The notes below the pieces were generated by a model. It was not told the DNA's origin, did no database searches, and saw only the letters and a program-made list of their open reading frames with translations. Shown here in pieces: positions 13,451-20,484 of a stretch of 35,970 bases of DNA (position 1 is the stretch's first letter; the number at the start of each line of letters is the position of its first letter). This stretch comes from Propionibacteriaceae bacterium. GTDB lineage: Bacteria > Actinomycetota > Actinomycetes > Propionibacteriales > Propionibacteriaceae. Made by a program: the position numbers and the translations under genes. Location: contig JAISHO010000044.1 in the NCBI GenBank assembly GCA_031262485.1, positions 1-35,970 of the forward strand. Reading direction: 5' to 3'.

Positions 13451-16400
13451 TCAGGCGCGACGCCGCATCGGTCGCATGACGAGGGCGAATCCGGCGATGA
13501 GCGAGGCCGCCGCGAGGGTGGCGAGCGTCCCGCTGAGCGTGCTCCCGGTTTGTGGCAGCGAACCGGCCGCCTCCGCCGTGCCACCGGTGGCCGGGGCCGG
13601 ATCGACCGTCGGATCAGTGGTCGGTGCGGCGGGCAGCGGCGGAACAGTCGGATCCGTCGTCGGCGGCGCCGTCGTCGGATCGAGGGCGGGTTGCGGCGTG
13701 GTGGGTTCCGTCGTCGGATCGGTGGTGGGATCCGTCGTCGGGTCCGTCGTCGGGTCAGGGATGGGTTCCGGGGCGACCGGCTCGACGCAGGCGGGCACGA
13801 GAACCACCGGTTCCGTCACCACCGGCGCAGGCGCCTCGGTGGCGGCCATCACCTGGATGTCGTCGACGAGAAGCTGCCCGGAGGCGAGGTCGCCGAGGTA
13901 GAGGTTGAGCTCGGTCACCGAGGAGAGATCCATCTGGCTCTCACCGGCCCAACTCGGGGCCGCGAACTGATCGAAAGGCACCTCGACGGTGTGCACACCC
14001 TCTTGGGTGATGGGCACCTGGGCCTCCCAATAGCCGCCCGCGGCGACGAACTGCACGCTCAAGCGGGCTCCCACCGGACCGTCCAACGTCAACGACAGAC
14101 CGGGGCGACCCCACCACGACTGCGGTTCGATCGTATGGATGACACCGGCATACCCCGGAGAGCCGAGGTCGAAGGTGAGCAAAGCGGCGGTGGATCCGGT
14201 CACCGAATCAGGCGCCAAGCTGACGGCGATCTCGCCGCCCCCGTCGTTGCGCACGTAAGCGGCCTGAACAGCGGCGTCGTCAGCATACGTCTCGAAGTTC
14301 TCGACGATGAGCGGTTCGGTGGGCAATTCTGCCGTCGTGAAGGACCACACTGGCGACGAGGTTGCGCCCTCACCGTTGACGGCCGTGACCGACCAGTAGT
14401 AGGTGGTGTTCGGCGTCAGCTCGACGGCCGGTTGAACCGATGTGGAGGTCAGCCCCGTCTCTTCGACGACGACATCGGCCAAGGCGGCGTCGGTCGCCAA
14501 GGTCACCCGATAATAGGCGGCCTGCTCGCTGTGCCCCCAGCGGAACGTGGGCGCGGACTGCACCCCGAAGGTGCCGTCGACGGGTTCTAGTTGGGTCGGA
14601 GCGGCCGGCGCCGTGAGCCCAGTGACGTTCGGGGAGTACAAGGTGACTTCGGCGATCTGCGGAGTCCACGACTCGCCGACGTCGCTGCTCCAACGGACAC
14701 GCACATAGTTGACGCCCGTGAGGTCGCGCAACCGGTAGGTCTCGTGGATCCAGTTGCCCGAACCATCGAGAATTTCGGCGGTGGTCTCAGTCCACGTGGC
14801 GCCGTCGGGCGAGGTCTCGAGCACGAGCGGCACGATCGGACCGTCCGGCCACTGGTACGCCTCAACGTCGACGCCGGAGATGTCGTCGTAGGTCCAGACA
14901 ACGGATTCGCCGCCGCCGGTGGCGTCGCGTTTGACGCGGGAGGTGTCCCCACCGAACAACTCAGCATTGCCAGAGTCGAAGGACAGGCTGCCAGTGTGGG
15001 CGAAGGACAGGGAGAAATCGTCGAGCGGATCGACGAGGGCGGCCTGCGGCACGGCGACTGGGGCCATCGCCGCAGAAGCTACCTGGGTGCAATCGGGGCT
15101 GATCGCCACCACACGGTAGACGGCGCCGGCCGGAGATTCCAGATCAGCCAGCGGCGAGGCCTCCGCCGGAACCTGAGCGCCGACGTTCGACCACGACGTT
15201 CCGTCGTCGACACTGCGCTGCACCTGGTAGCCGAGCGCGCCCGCGCTGCCCCGCCAGGCGATGTGGTTGATGCCTTTGTTCTGGGTGACGTCGAGGACGA
15301 CGGGGGCGGGGACGGCGATCCCGTTCGCCGTCAGACCCAGGGCCTCGGAGTAGGCCTGGATGGCGGCGACGTTGGACTGCATCCGGGCGGTGTCGCCGGG
15401 GAAATGCAGAGTGAAGCCGTCGTCGTGCGGGACCATGCCGCCGGTGTCGTTGTTGCCGAAGAGCGACCAGAAGAACATGCCGGAGACGTTCGGATCGCTC
15501 GCCAGAGGTTCCAGCAGGGAGGTTTCGGCGGCGGTCGAGGCGTACTCACCGGCGATGTAGACCTTGTCGGCGGCGGTCACGGTGGCGGCGTCGGCGGAGA
15601 CCTGCTCGGCCGTCGGCGGGTAATAGTGCACGTCGACGATGTCGAGGCCGGTGGCCGCCAGAGTGTCTTGGTCGATGTCGAAACGACGCCCGGCTGCGAC
15701 GAGGTGCTGGGGCGCCAGGTTCTTGATGAACGTGACCTGCTGGTCGATCCACTCCCCCGTCATGCCCTCGAGCTCATTGCCCAACTCCCAGGCCATGATG
15801 GTGGGATCATCGCCTAGGCGCAGCCCCGTCAGTGGGTTGACGTGGTTGATGACGTGGGCCACATAGTCTTGGAAAGCGGCGATGGCCTCGGGAGAGCTGT
15901 AGAAGTCGGCCGACTCCAAGCCGAGCGGGGTGGTGAAGTCGCGGTGACCGCCGTGGTAATACTCCCATTCGTCGGTCAGCGGCAGGACGAGGCGAAGCCC
16001 GAGGCTGCCGGCGTAGGCGATGGCGTAGTCGATCGTCGCGAAGGCCTCGTCGTTGTACTGCCCGAGGGTGGGCATGAGGGCCAGTGGGTTGGCGCCGTTC
16101 TGGCTGGTCGAAGCCATCATGTGCGAACGCACCGTGTTGACGCCGAGTTGCTGGGCGGTGTCTAACACGTCACGGATACGGAACTCGGTGGGGTAAGCGA
16201 CGCCGCCGACGTTCTCGTCGAGACCGAGCCAGTAAATATTGGCTCCGCTGGCCAGATAGCGCTGGCCGTCGAGCAGCAATTCGTCGCCTTGACGTGTGAT
16301 GAACGACGTGTTGTGGGATGCGGCCATCGGAGGATCCTCGGGTGCGGCGGGCAGGGGCGCGGCTGAGGCTACCCCCACGGGGGTCGCCATGAGCGGAAGC

Positions 16401-16489
16401 GCGAGGGCTGCGACGGCGAATCTGACGGCGATTCGCTTCGCGCGCCCCCGGGCGGGAAGTGGGATGGGCACGGCGCTTGACTCCTTCAT
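13451..16489 (-). CDS. Cell-wall-anchored multidomain GH5-type glycosidase, probable endo-beta-mannanase
   Basis: The 1012-residue exo-protein has a signal peptide at about residues 1-44 (Arg-rich, then AVAALALPLMATPVGVASAAP) and a GH5/clan-A catalytic domain at about 60-390, with predicted acid/base E239 (AWELGNE), nucleophile E315 (YIAGEYAST), H288 in DVHYY and W341. These are followed by an FN3-like module, a beta-sandwich that may bind carbohydrate, a second FN3, another possible carbohydrate-binding module (about 760-910), a DPTT-repeat wall spacer and a sortase signal LPQTG at 978-982 with membrane segment and MRRRA tail. The ATG at 16489 gives the correct signal peptide; a TTG at 16555 would add 22 residues. 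It probably releases oligosaccharides for the adjacent importer. Mannan specificity is inferred from the locus; other beta-glucans are possible. Confidence 0.85.
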   Translation of the reverse strand: MKESSAVPIPLPARGRAKRIAVRFAVAALALPLMATPVGVASAAPLPAAPEDPPMAASHNTSFITRQGDELLLDGQRYLASGANIYWLGLDENVGGVAYPTEFRIRDVLDTAQQLGVNTVRSHMMASTSQNGANPLALMPTLGQYNDEAFATIDYAIAYAGSLGLRLVLPLTDEWEYYHGGHRDFTTPLGLESADFYSSPEAIAAFQDYVAHVINHVNPLTGLRLGDDPTIMAWELGNELEGMTGEWIDQQVTFIKNLAPQHLVAAGRRFDIDQDTLAATGLDIVDVHYYPPTAEQVSADAATVTAADKVYIAGEYASTAAETSLLEPLASDPNVSGMFFWSLFGNNDTGGMVPHDDGFTLHFPGDTARMQSNVAAIQAYSEALGLTANGIAVPAPVVLDVTQNKGINHIAWRGSAGALGYQVQRSVDDGTSWSNVGAQVPAEASPLADLESPAGAVYRVVAISPDCTQVASAAMAPVAVPQAALVDPLDDFSLSFAHTGSLSFDSGNAELFGGDTSRVKRDATGGGESVVWTYDDISGVDVEAYQWPDGPIVPLVLETSPDGATWTETTAEILDGSGNWIHETYRLRDLTGVNYVRVRWSSDVGESWTPQIAEVTLYSPNVTGLTAPAAPTQLEPVDGTFGVQSAPTFRWGHSEQAAYYRVTLATDAALADVVVEETGLTSTSVQPAVELTPNTTYYWSVTAVNGEGATSSPVWSFTTAELPTEPLIVENFETYADDAAVQAAYVRNDGGGEIAVSLAPDSVTGSTAALLTFDLGSPGYAGVIHTIEPQSWWGRPGLSLTLDGPVGARLSVQFVAAGGYWEAQVPITQEGVHTVEVPFDQFAAPSWAGESQMDLSSVTELNLYLGDLASGQLLVDDIQVMAATEAPAPVVTEPVVLVPACVEPVAPEPIPDPTTDPTTDPTTDPTTEPTTPQPALDPTTAPPTTDPTVPPLPAAPTTDPTVDPAPATGGTAEAAGSLPQTGSTLSGTLATLAAASLIAGFALVMRPMRRRA
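13697..13756 (-). repeat. 12-bp coding repeats (DPTT) in the wall spacer
   Basis: Five 12-bp units encode four DPTT and one EPTT repeats within the Pro/Thr-rich spacer before the LPQTG signal. Such tracts span the cell wall and can change copy number by slippage. Confidence 0.8.
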
Positions 16490-16551
16490 ACCGGTGTGGA
16501 CGCCTTTGTCGGCTGGGTTGAACCCATACTTCCCTGCGCGCTTCCGTCCCG

Positions 16552-16588
16552 TCAAGTACTTTCATCAATTAATTATCAAAGTACGAGA
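16552..16588 (-). promoter_or_regulatory. AT-rich symmetric control region of the GH5 gene
   Basis: TCAAGTACTTTCA (16552-16564, core AAGTACTT), the palindrome AATTAATT (16567-16574) and TCAAAGTACGAGA (16576-16588) lie 63-99 bp upstream of the GH5 start. On the minus strand TTGACG at 16550-16555 is a -35-like hexamer. The two AAGTAC half-symmetric sites, 25 bp apart, look like operators of a type different from those of the importer operon. Confidence 0.4.
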
Positions 16589-16719
16589 CGGGGGCGCGCT
16601 CCGGCACACGACGGTTCTCACCGGGCACACTGAACCGCCACCTACCGACGACGACAACGCGGCCGTGGACCCCGCCGGGCGCCACGAAGACGAGGTCGAG
16701 GCGCGACAGGCCACTACCC

Positions 16720-17613
16720 TCAAGCCACTCGTGACGTCGTCCCGCGCTCGACCAGGCGGGCTTGAGCCGTGCGCAGAGCACGCGGCTCGGCGCCGGCGAT
16801 CGTCTCAAGGATCGCCTCGCCCACCATGCGCCCCACCGCTCGGGCGTTGTGGGCCAGCGCCGTCAGCGGCGGATCGGCCAGTTGGCAGATCGCGGAGTCC
16901 TCCCAGGAGACGAGCGCGACGCTGTGCGGCACCGGAATCTGCCTCGCCTGGAGCGCCCCGAGGCCACCCAAAGCCATGAGATCCGAATCGAACACGACGA
17001 CGCTGGGTCTTTCCTCCTCGCCCGGGGCGTCCAGCGCCGTCTCGATCGCCGCGACGCCCGAGGCGCGGGAGTAATCCCCCGTCGCGCACGACGAGCGCAC
17101 ATCGAGCCGTTCGCATTCCTCGACGAACGCCCGCCGCCGGCGCCGCGAGTGCATGAGATCGCTGGGCCCCCCGACGTGGAGCATCGCCTCATGCCCCATC
17201 GCCGCCAGCTGGCGCACCGTCGTCTTCATGACCTCGTCGTCGTCCGTCCACACCGAGGTCAACCGAGCCGGCCCCGGCGGTCCGATGACGACGGCGGGCA
17301 ACCCCAGTTCCTCGACGAGACCCAGTCGCTCGTCGTCGACCCGGAGATCCGCGAGCAGGACGGCGCCGACCTGGCCCTCCTCAGCCCACCGACGATAGGT
17401 CTCGCTCTCGTCCTCGCGCGACGACAAGACCCTCAGCAGCATCGCGTGTCCGCGAGGAAGGGTGACCCGTTCCACCCCGGCCACCAGCTCGTGGAAGTAC
17501 GGTTCCGCGCCCATGATCTCGGCCGGGCGCACGAGGGCCAGCCCGATCAAGGCGCGGTCATGAGGGCGGTTCACGGCCACCACGATAGGCGTCTTCTCCT
17601 CCCCCGCCCTCAT
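16720..17613 (-). CDS. LacI-type sensor protein lacking the DNA-binding domain
   Basis: The 297-residue product is a LacI-family ligand-binding domain without helix-turn-helix or hinge. It starts in front of IVVAVNRPHDRALIGLALVRP, the normal beginning of the sensor domain, and runs to the family's terminal RLVERGTTSR block. Upstream, the same frame is open only back to the stop of the DUF624 gene and holds no helix-turn-helix sequence. It resembles the LacI at 12276-13286 (shared YF/YM-x-x-x-AGVE, DxRVDD, PAVVxG, VWTDD and RGTT blocks). It is 72 bp downstream of the DUF624 gene, in the Lpl-type operon. It may bind a sugar and modulate a full-length LacI partner, or be decaying; the intact reading frame favours function. 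The ATG at 17613 is used; a TTG at 17619 is the alternative. No clear ribosome-binding site is seen. Confidence 0.75.
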   Translation of the reverse strand: MRAGEEKTPIVVAVNRPHDRALIGLALVRPAEIMGAEPYFHELVAGVERVTLPRGHAMLLRVLSSREDESETYRRWAEEGQVGAVLLADLRVDDERLGLVEELGLPAVVIGPPGPARLTSVWTDDDEVMKTTVRQLAAMGHEAMLHVGGPSDLMHSRRRRRAFVEECERLDVRSSCATGDYSRASGVAAIETALDAPGEEERPSVVVFDSDLMALGGLGALQARQIPVPHSVALVSWEDSAICQLADPPLTALAHNARAVGRMVGEAILETIAGAEPRALRTAQARLVERGTTSRVA

Positions 17614-17685
17614 CGACAAACCGAAAATGTCACCAGTTCGTTCGGAAGGTTCAGGGGATGCCAGGCTCTTGTAGTCCGTCGCGTC

Positions 17686-18303
17686 TCACTCCTCCTCCGC
17701 CACTGGTTCGGGCGGAACATATCCTCGCTTGACGAAGAAACGTTCAAGAAGGTAGGTCCAGCCGAGCAGGACGACGAGCGGGAGGACGAAGACGAGGGGA
17801 AACGCCCGCCACACACCCAGAGCGGCGAGGATCAATCCGACAAGCAACACGAGTGTGAGGCCGGGGGTGGTGAGACCCAGGGTGAAGCCGTTGCGCAGAT
17901 GCCGTGGCAGGGGGTTGTTGAACCGCGTGATGAGCGGGACGCACCAGAAGAACAGATAGATGAGGAACAGGCAGGCGATGAGGAGAGGGATGGCGATCTG
18001 TGCCACACCCATCGTCGGCGCCAAGGAGAGGGTGAGAATCGCGACGACGGTGAAAGGAATGCCGATGAGCGCGACGATCGTCGATTGCTTCCAATTCTCC
18101 CGGAAAGCCCCGGTGAAGACGTCGACGAGGGCGCCCTCCCCTTTCAGAAGATATTTCCGGCACGTCTCATAGGCCGCCGCGGTGCCGGCTCCCGCCGTCA
18201 CGATCAGCATCAAGCTCACGAGCCACACGAGATTGACGATGATGATCGAGCCGAGTTTGTCCAGGATTCTCCACAGCCACGAGTCGGGGTTGAACTTGAA
18301 AAT
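17686..18303 (-). CDS. DUF624 (YesL-like) membrane protein (possible ATT start)
   Basis: With the proposed start the protein has 205 residues, the usual DUF624 length, and begins FKFNPDSWLWRILDKLGSII, the conserved family start. Five or so membrane segments follow. The first in-frame ATG, GTG or TTG (GTG at 18228) would delete the conserved first 25 residues. The ATT at 18301-18303 has AAAGGGA (18310-18316) at proper spacing, so a non-standard start is proposed; an ATC two codons upstream is too close to that site. YesL-like genes accompany Lpl/Yte-type sugar importers in Firmicutes and actinobacteria; their role is unknown. It lies 103 bp past the YtcP-type permease, behind a hairpin, and is followed by the headless LacI gene. 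Confidence 0.82.
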   Translation of the reverse strand: MFKFNPDSWLWRILDKLGSIIIVNLVWLVSLMLIVTAGAGTAAAYETCRKYLLKGEGALVDVFTGAFRENWKQSTIVALIGIPFTVVAILTLSLAPTMGVAQIAIPLLIACLFLIYLFFWCVPLITRFNNPLPRHLRNGFTLGLTTPGLTLVLLVGLILAALGVWRAFPLVFVLPLVVLLGWTYLLERFFVKRGYVPPEPVAEEE

Positions 18304-18329
18304 GGCGATTCCCTTTCGAGACGAACGAT

Positions 18330-18369
18330 GACGCTCACCCCCGCGCCGACCTGCGCGAGGGTGAGCGTC
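18330..18369 (-). terminator. Hairpin between the Lpl-type permease gene and DUF624
   Basis: GACGCTCACCC (18330-18340) pairs perfectly over 11 bp with GGGTGAGCGTC (18359-18369); the loop can pair further through CGCG/GCGCG. It begins 37 bp after the permease stop. It may end most transcripts after the importer genes so that DUF624 and the headless LacI are made in smaller amounts. Confidence 0.6.
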
Positions 18370-18406
18370 GAGCTGAATTCCCGGGCGGGAAGACGGAGTA
18401 GGCGAT

Positions 18407-19384
18407 TCAGCCCTTGACGGACCCGATCATCAAACCAGAGACGAAGTGCTTCTGCAGGAACGGGTAGACCAAGAGGATCGGCACGGCGGCGACGATCGTG
18501 ATGGCTGAACGCAGGGCGATCGGCGTCGTCACCTGGCCGCCCTGCCCGACGGAGGCGGCAGTTCCCGCCATGCCGCCGGTGTTCGTGCCGGCGTTCATCG
18601 AACTGGAGAGGAGTTTCTGTAATTCGTACTGCAGGGTCGAAAGGTATTGCTTCCCGGAGTTGTAGAGGAGGGTGTCGAGCCAGGCGTTCCAACTGCCCAC
18701 CGCCACGAACAAAGCGATGACTGCCAAGGTCGACTTGCACAGCGGCATGATGATGCTCCACCAGGTGCGGAACTCACCGGCGCCGTCGATTCTGGCCGAT
18801 TCGGTGATCTCGTCAGGAATGGACTTCATATAGGTGCGGATGACGATGAGGTTGAAAGCGCTGATGATCGTGGGGACCCAATACGCCGAGAAGGAGTTCA
18901 GCATGCCCAAGTCTTTGATGAGCAAATAGTTGGGGATGAGGCCGGCGTCGAAGTACATCGTCAAGACGAAAACCAAGGTGATGGGTCGACGGAAAATGAA
19001 CTCGCTGCGGCTCAAAGCATAGGCGAGCATCGAGGTGAAGAAGAGGTTCGTCGCGACGACGACGACCGTCTTGAGCACGCTCATGAAGAACGCCTGATAG
19101 ATCGTGTGCATGTGGAACACGACGTCATAGTTCTTAAGCGAGAATTCTCGCGGCCACAGCCCGATGCCGCCCTTGACGGCGTCCATGCCGTCGTTGAAGG
19201 AGATCGCCAGGGTGTTGAGGATGGGGTAGACCATCAAGGCGGAGAGCAGGCAGAGGAAGGCGGTGTTGAGCGTCGTGAAAATCGTCCGCTCGAGTGTCCA
19301 GCGCTTGCGGCGCGGCTTGGGGATCACTCGCTTCTGGGGAGTGACGTCGTGTTCTTCAGGGGTGATCACTGCTGTTTCTGACAT
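18407..19384 (-). CDS. ABC transporter permease, LplC/YtcP type
   Basis: The 325-residue membrane permease has an N-terminal cytoplasmic part with a basic RRKRWTLERTIF segment, then six membrane segments. Typical LplC/YtcP features are YPILNTLAISFNDGMDAVKGGIG near residue 55 and the EAA-like loop ESARIDGAGEFRTWWSIIMPLCK, ending in FLQKHFVSGLMIGSVKG. The ATG at 19384 is chosen because GGTGG lies 5 bases upstream; a GTG at 19393 is possible. It is the partner of the LplB-type permease, 9 bp upstream. Importers of this type carry oligosaccharides, often from plant polymers. No ATPase gene is nearby. Confidence 0.9.
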   Translation of the reverse strand: MSETAVITPEEHDVTPQKRVIPKPRRKRWTLERTIFTTLNTAFLCLLSALMVYPILNTLAISFNDGMDAVKGGIGLWPREFSLKNYDVVFHMHTIYQAFFMSVLKTVVVVATNLFFTSMLAYALSRSEFIFRRPITLVFVLTMYFDAGLIPNYLLIKDLGMLNSFSAYWVPTIISAFNLIVIRTYMKSIPDEITESARIDGAGEFRTWWSIIMPLCKSTLAVIALFVAVGSWNAWLDTLLYNSGKQYLSTLQYELQKLLSSSMNAGTNTGGMAGTAASVGQGGQVTTPIALRSAITIVAAVPILLVYPFLQKHFVSGLMIGSVKG

Positions 19385-19393
19385 GACGCCCAC

Positions 19394-20392
19394 CTATACG
19401 AGAGTTTCTTGGCCGAGACGCTTGGAGATGTAGTTCGCCGTGCCCACGAGGATGATGGCGACGATCGTCTTGAAGATGCCGGCGACGACGGCGAGGCTGT
19501 AGTTGCCCAACTGGTAGCCGTAACGGAGAACGAAGACGTCGATCGTCTCAGCTGTTTGCGAGACGAGGCCGTTGCCCAAGAAATAAGGGATCTCGAAGTT
19601 CGTCGAGAGGATCCATCCGGTGTTGATGATCAAGAGGATGACGATCGTCGGCCGGATCCCCGGGAGTGTGATGTGCAGCATCTTGCGGTAGCGACCGGCG
19701 CCGTCGATCTCGGCGGCCTCGTACAAGGCCGGGCTGATCGACGTGATCGCCGCGAGATAAAGAATGGTGTTCCAGCCCAACTCTTTCCACAGGTTGCTGC
19801 CGGCCACGACGCCCCAGAAATAGTTCGGCTGGGTGAGGAAGAGGATGGGTTCGTCGATGATGTGGAGATTCATGAGGGCTTGGTTGATGAACCCGCCCGA
19901 CGAGGGCAGCGACAAGGCCACCGAGACGAGGCCCGCGACGATCACCCAGCTGAGGAAGTGCGGCATATAGGTGATGTTTTGAATGATGCGCTTAAAAGGA
20001 ACGTTTTTGACCTCATTGATGAGCAGGGCCAAAATGATGGCGCCCAACGTCCCGGTGATGAGGCTGAGGCTCGACTGCCCCAAGGTGTTGATGATGACAC
20101 GGGTGAAGCGTTCGCCGTTGACGCCGGTGAAGAGCTGGGCGAAGTTATCGAATCCGACCCATTCTTGATTCCAGATGCTGCCCCGCCCCGGCTTATAGTC
20201 CTGGAAGGCGATGGCCCAGCCATAGACGGGGACGTATTTGAAGAGAATCTGATAGAGGAGCAGCGGAACGCTCATCGCGATGAGGGCGCGCTGGGCCCAC
20301 ACCCGGTTCCAGGTGATCTTCTTCTTGGGGGGTATCTGCCTAGCTGCCTTCGATTTCTTATCGCTCACTGGGCTCATGACGGAAGCGCTCAT
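19394..20392 (-). CDS. ABC transporter permease, LplB/YteP type
   Basis: The 332-residue membrane permease starts with a Lys-rich cytoplasmic tail and then LIAMSVPLLLYQILFKYVPVYGWAIAFQDYKPG, the hallmark of LplB/YteP permeases. The EAA motif is YEAAEIDGAGRYRKMLHITLPGI. It forms the channel with the LplC-type permease and receives sugar from the large binding lipoprotein encoded upstream. The start ATG has only a weak GGGAT-type ribosome-binding site, consistent with lower expression than the binding protein. Confidence 0.92.
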   Translation of the reverse strand: MSASVMSPVSDKKSKAARQIPPKKKITWNRVWAQRALIAMSVPLLLYQILFKYVPVYGWAIAFQDYKPGRGSIWNQEWVGFDNFAQLFTGVNGERFTRVIINTLGQSSLSLITGTLGAIILALLINEVKNVPFKRIIQNITYMPHFLSWVIVAGLVSVALSLPSSGGFINQALMNLHIIDEPILFLTQPNYFWGVVAGSNLWKELGWNTILYLAAITSISPALYEAAEIDGAGRYRKMLHITLPGIRPTIVILLIINTGWILSTNFEIPYFLGNGLVSQTAETIDVFVLRYGYQLGNYSLAVVAGIFKTIVAIILVGTANYISKRLGQETLV

Positions 20393-20442
20393 AATCTATC
20401 CCAACTGCATAACGGGTGAGTGGCGTGGAGAATCAAGGGGAT

Positions 20443-20474
20443 CGTGGTGGGGGACGGCGTCGTCCCCCACCACG
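20443..20474 (-). other. Intercistronic hairpin after the second binding-protein gene
   Basis: CGTGGTGGGGGACG and its exact complement form a 14-bp stem with a GCGT loop, 11 bp past the binding-protein stop. There is no T-run. It is a candidate mRNA stabiliser or partial terminator that raises binding-protein yield over the permeases. Confidence 0.7.
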
Positions 20475-20484
20475 TCATGCTTCC

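Noticed and set aside
18301-18303. DUF624 starting at the GTG at 18228
   Set aside because: It would remove the conserved FKFNPDS start and the first membrane segment although the DNA before it clearly encodes them behind a ribosome-binding site.
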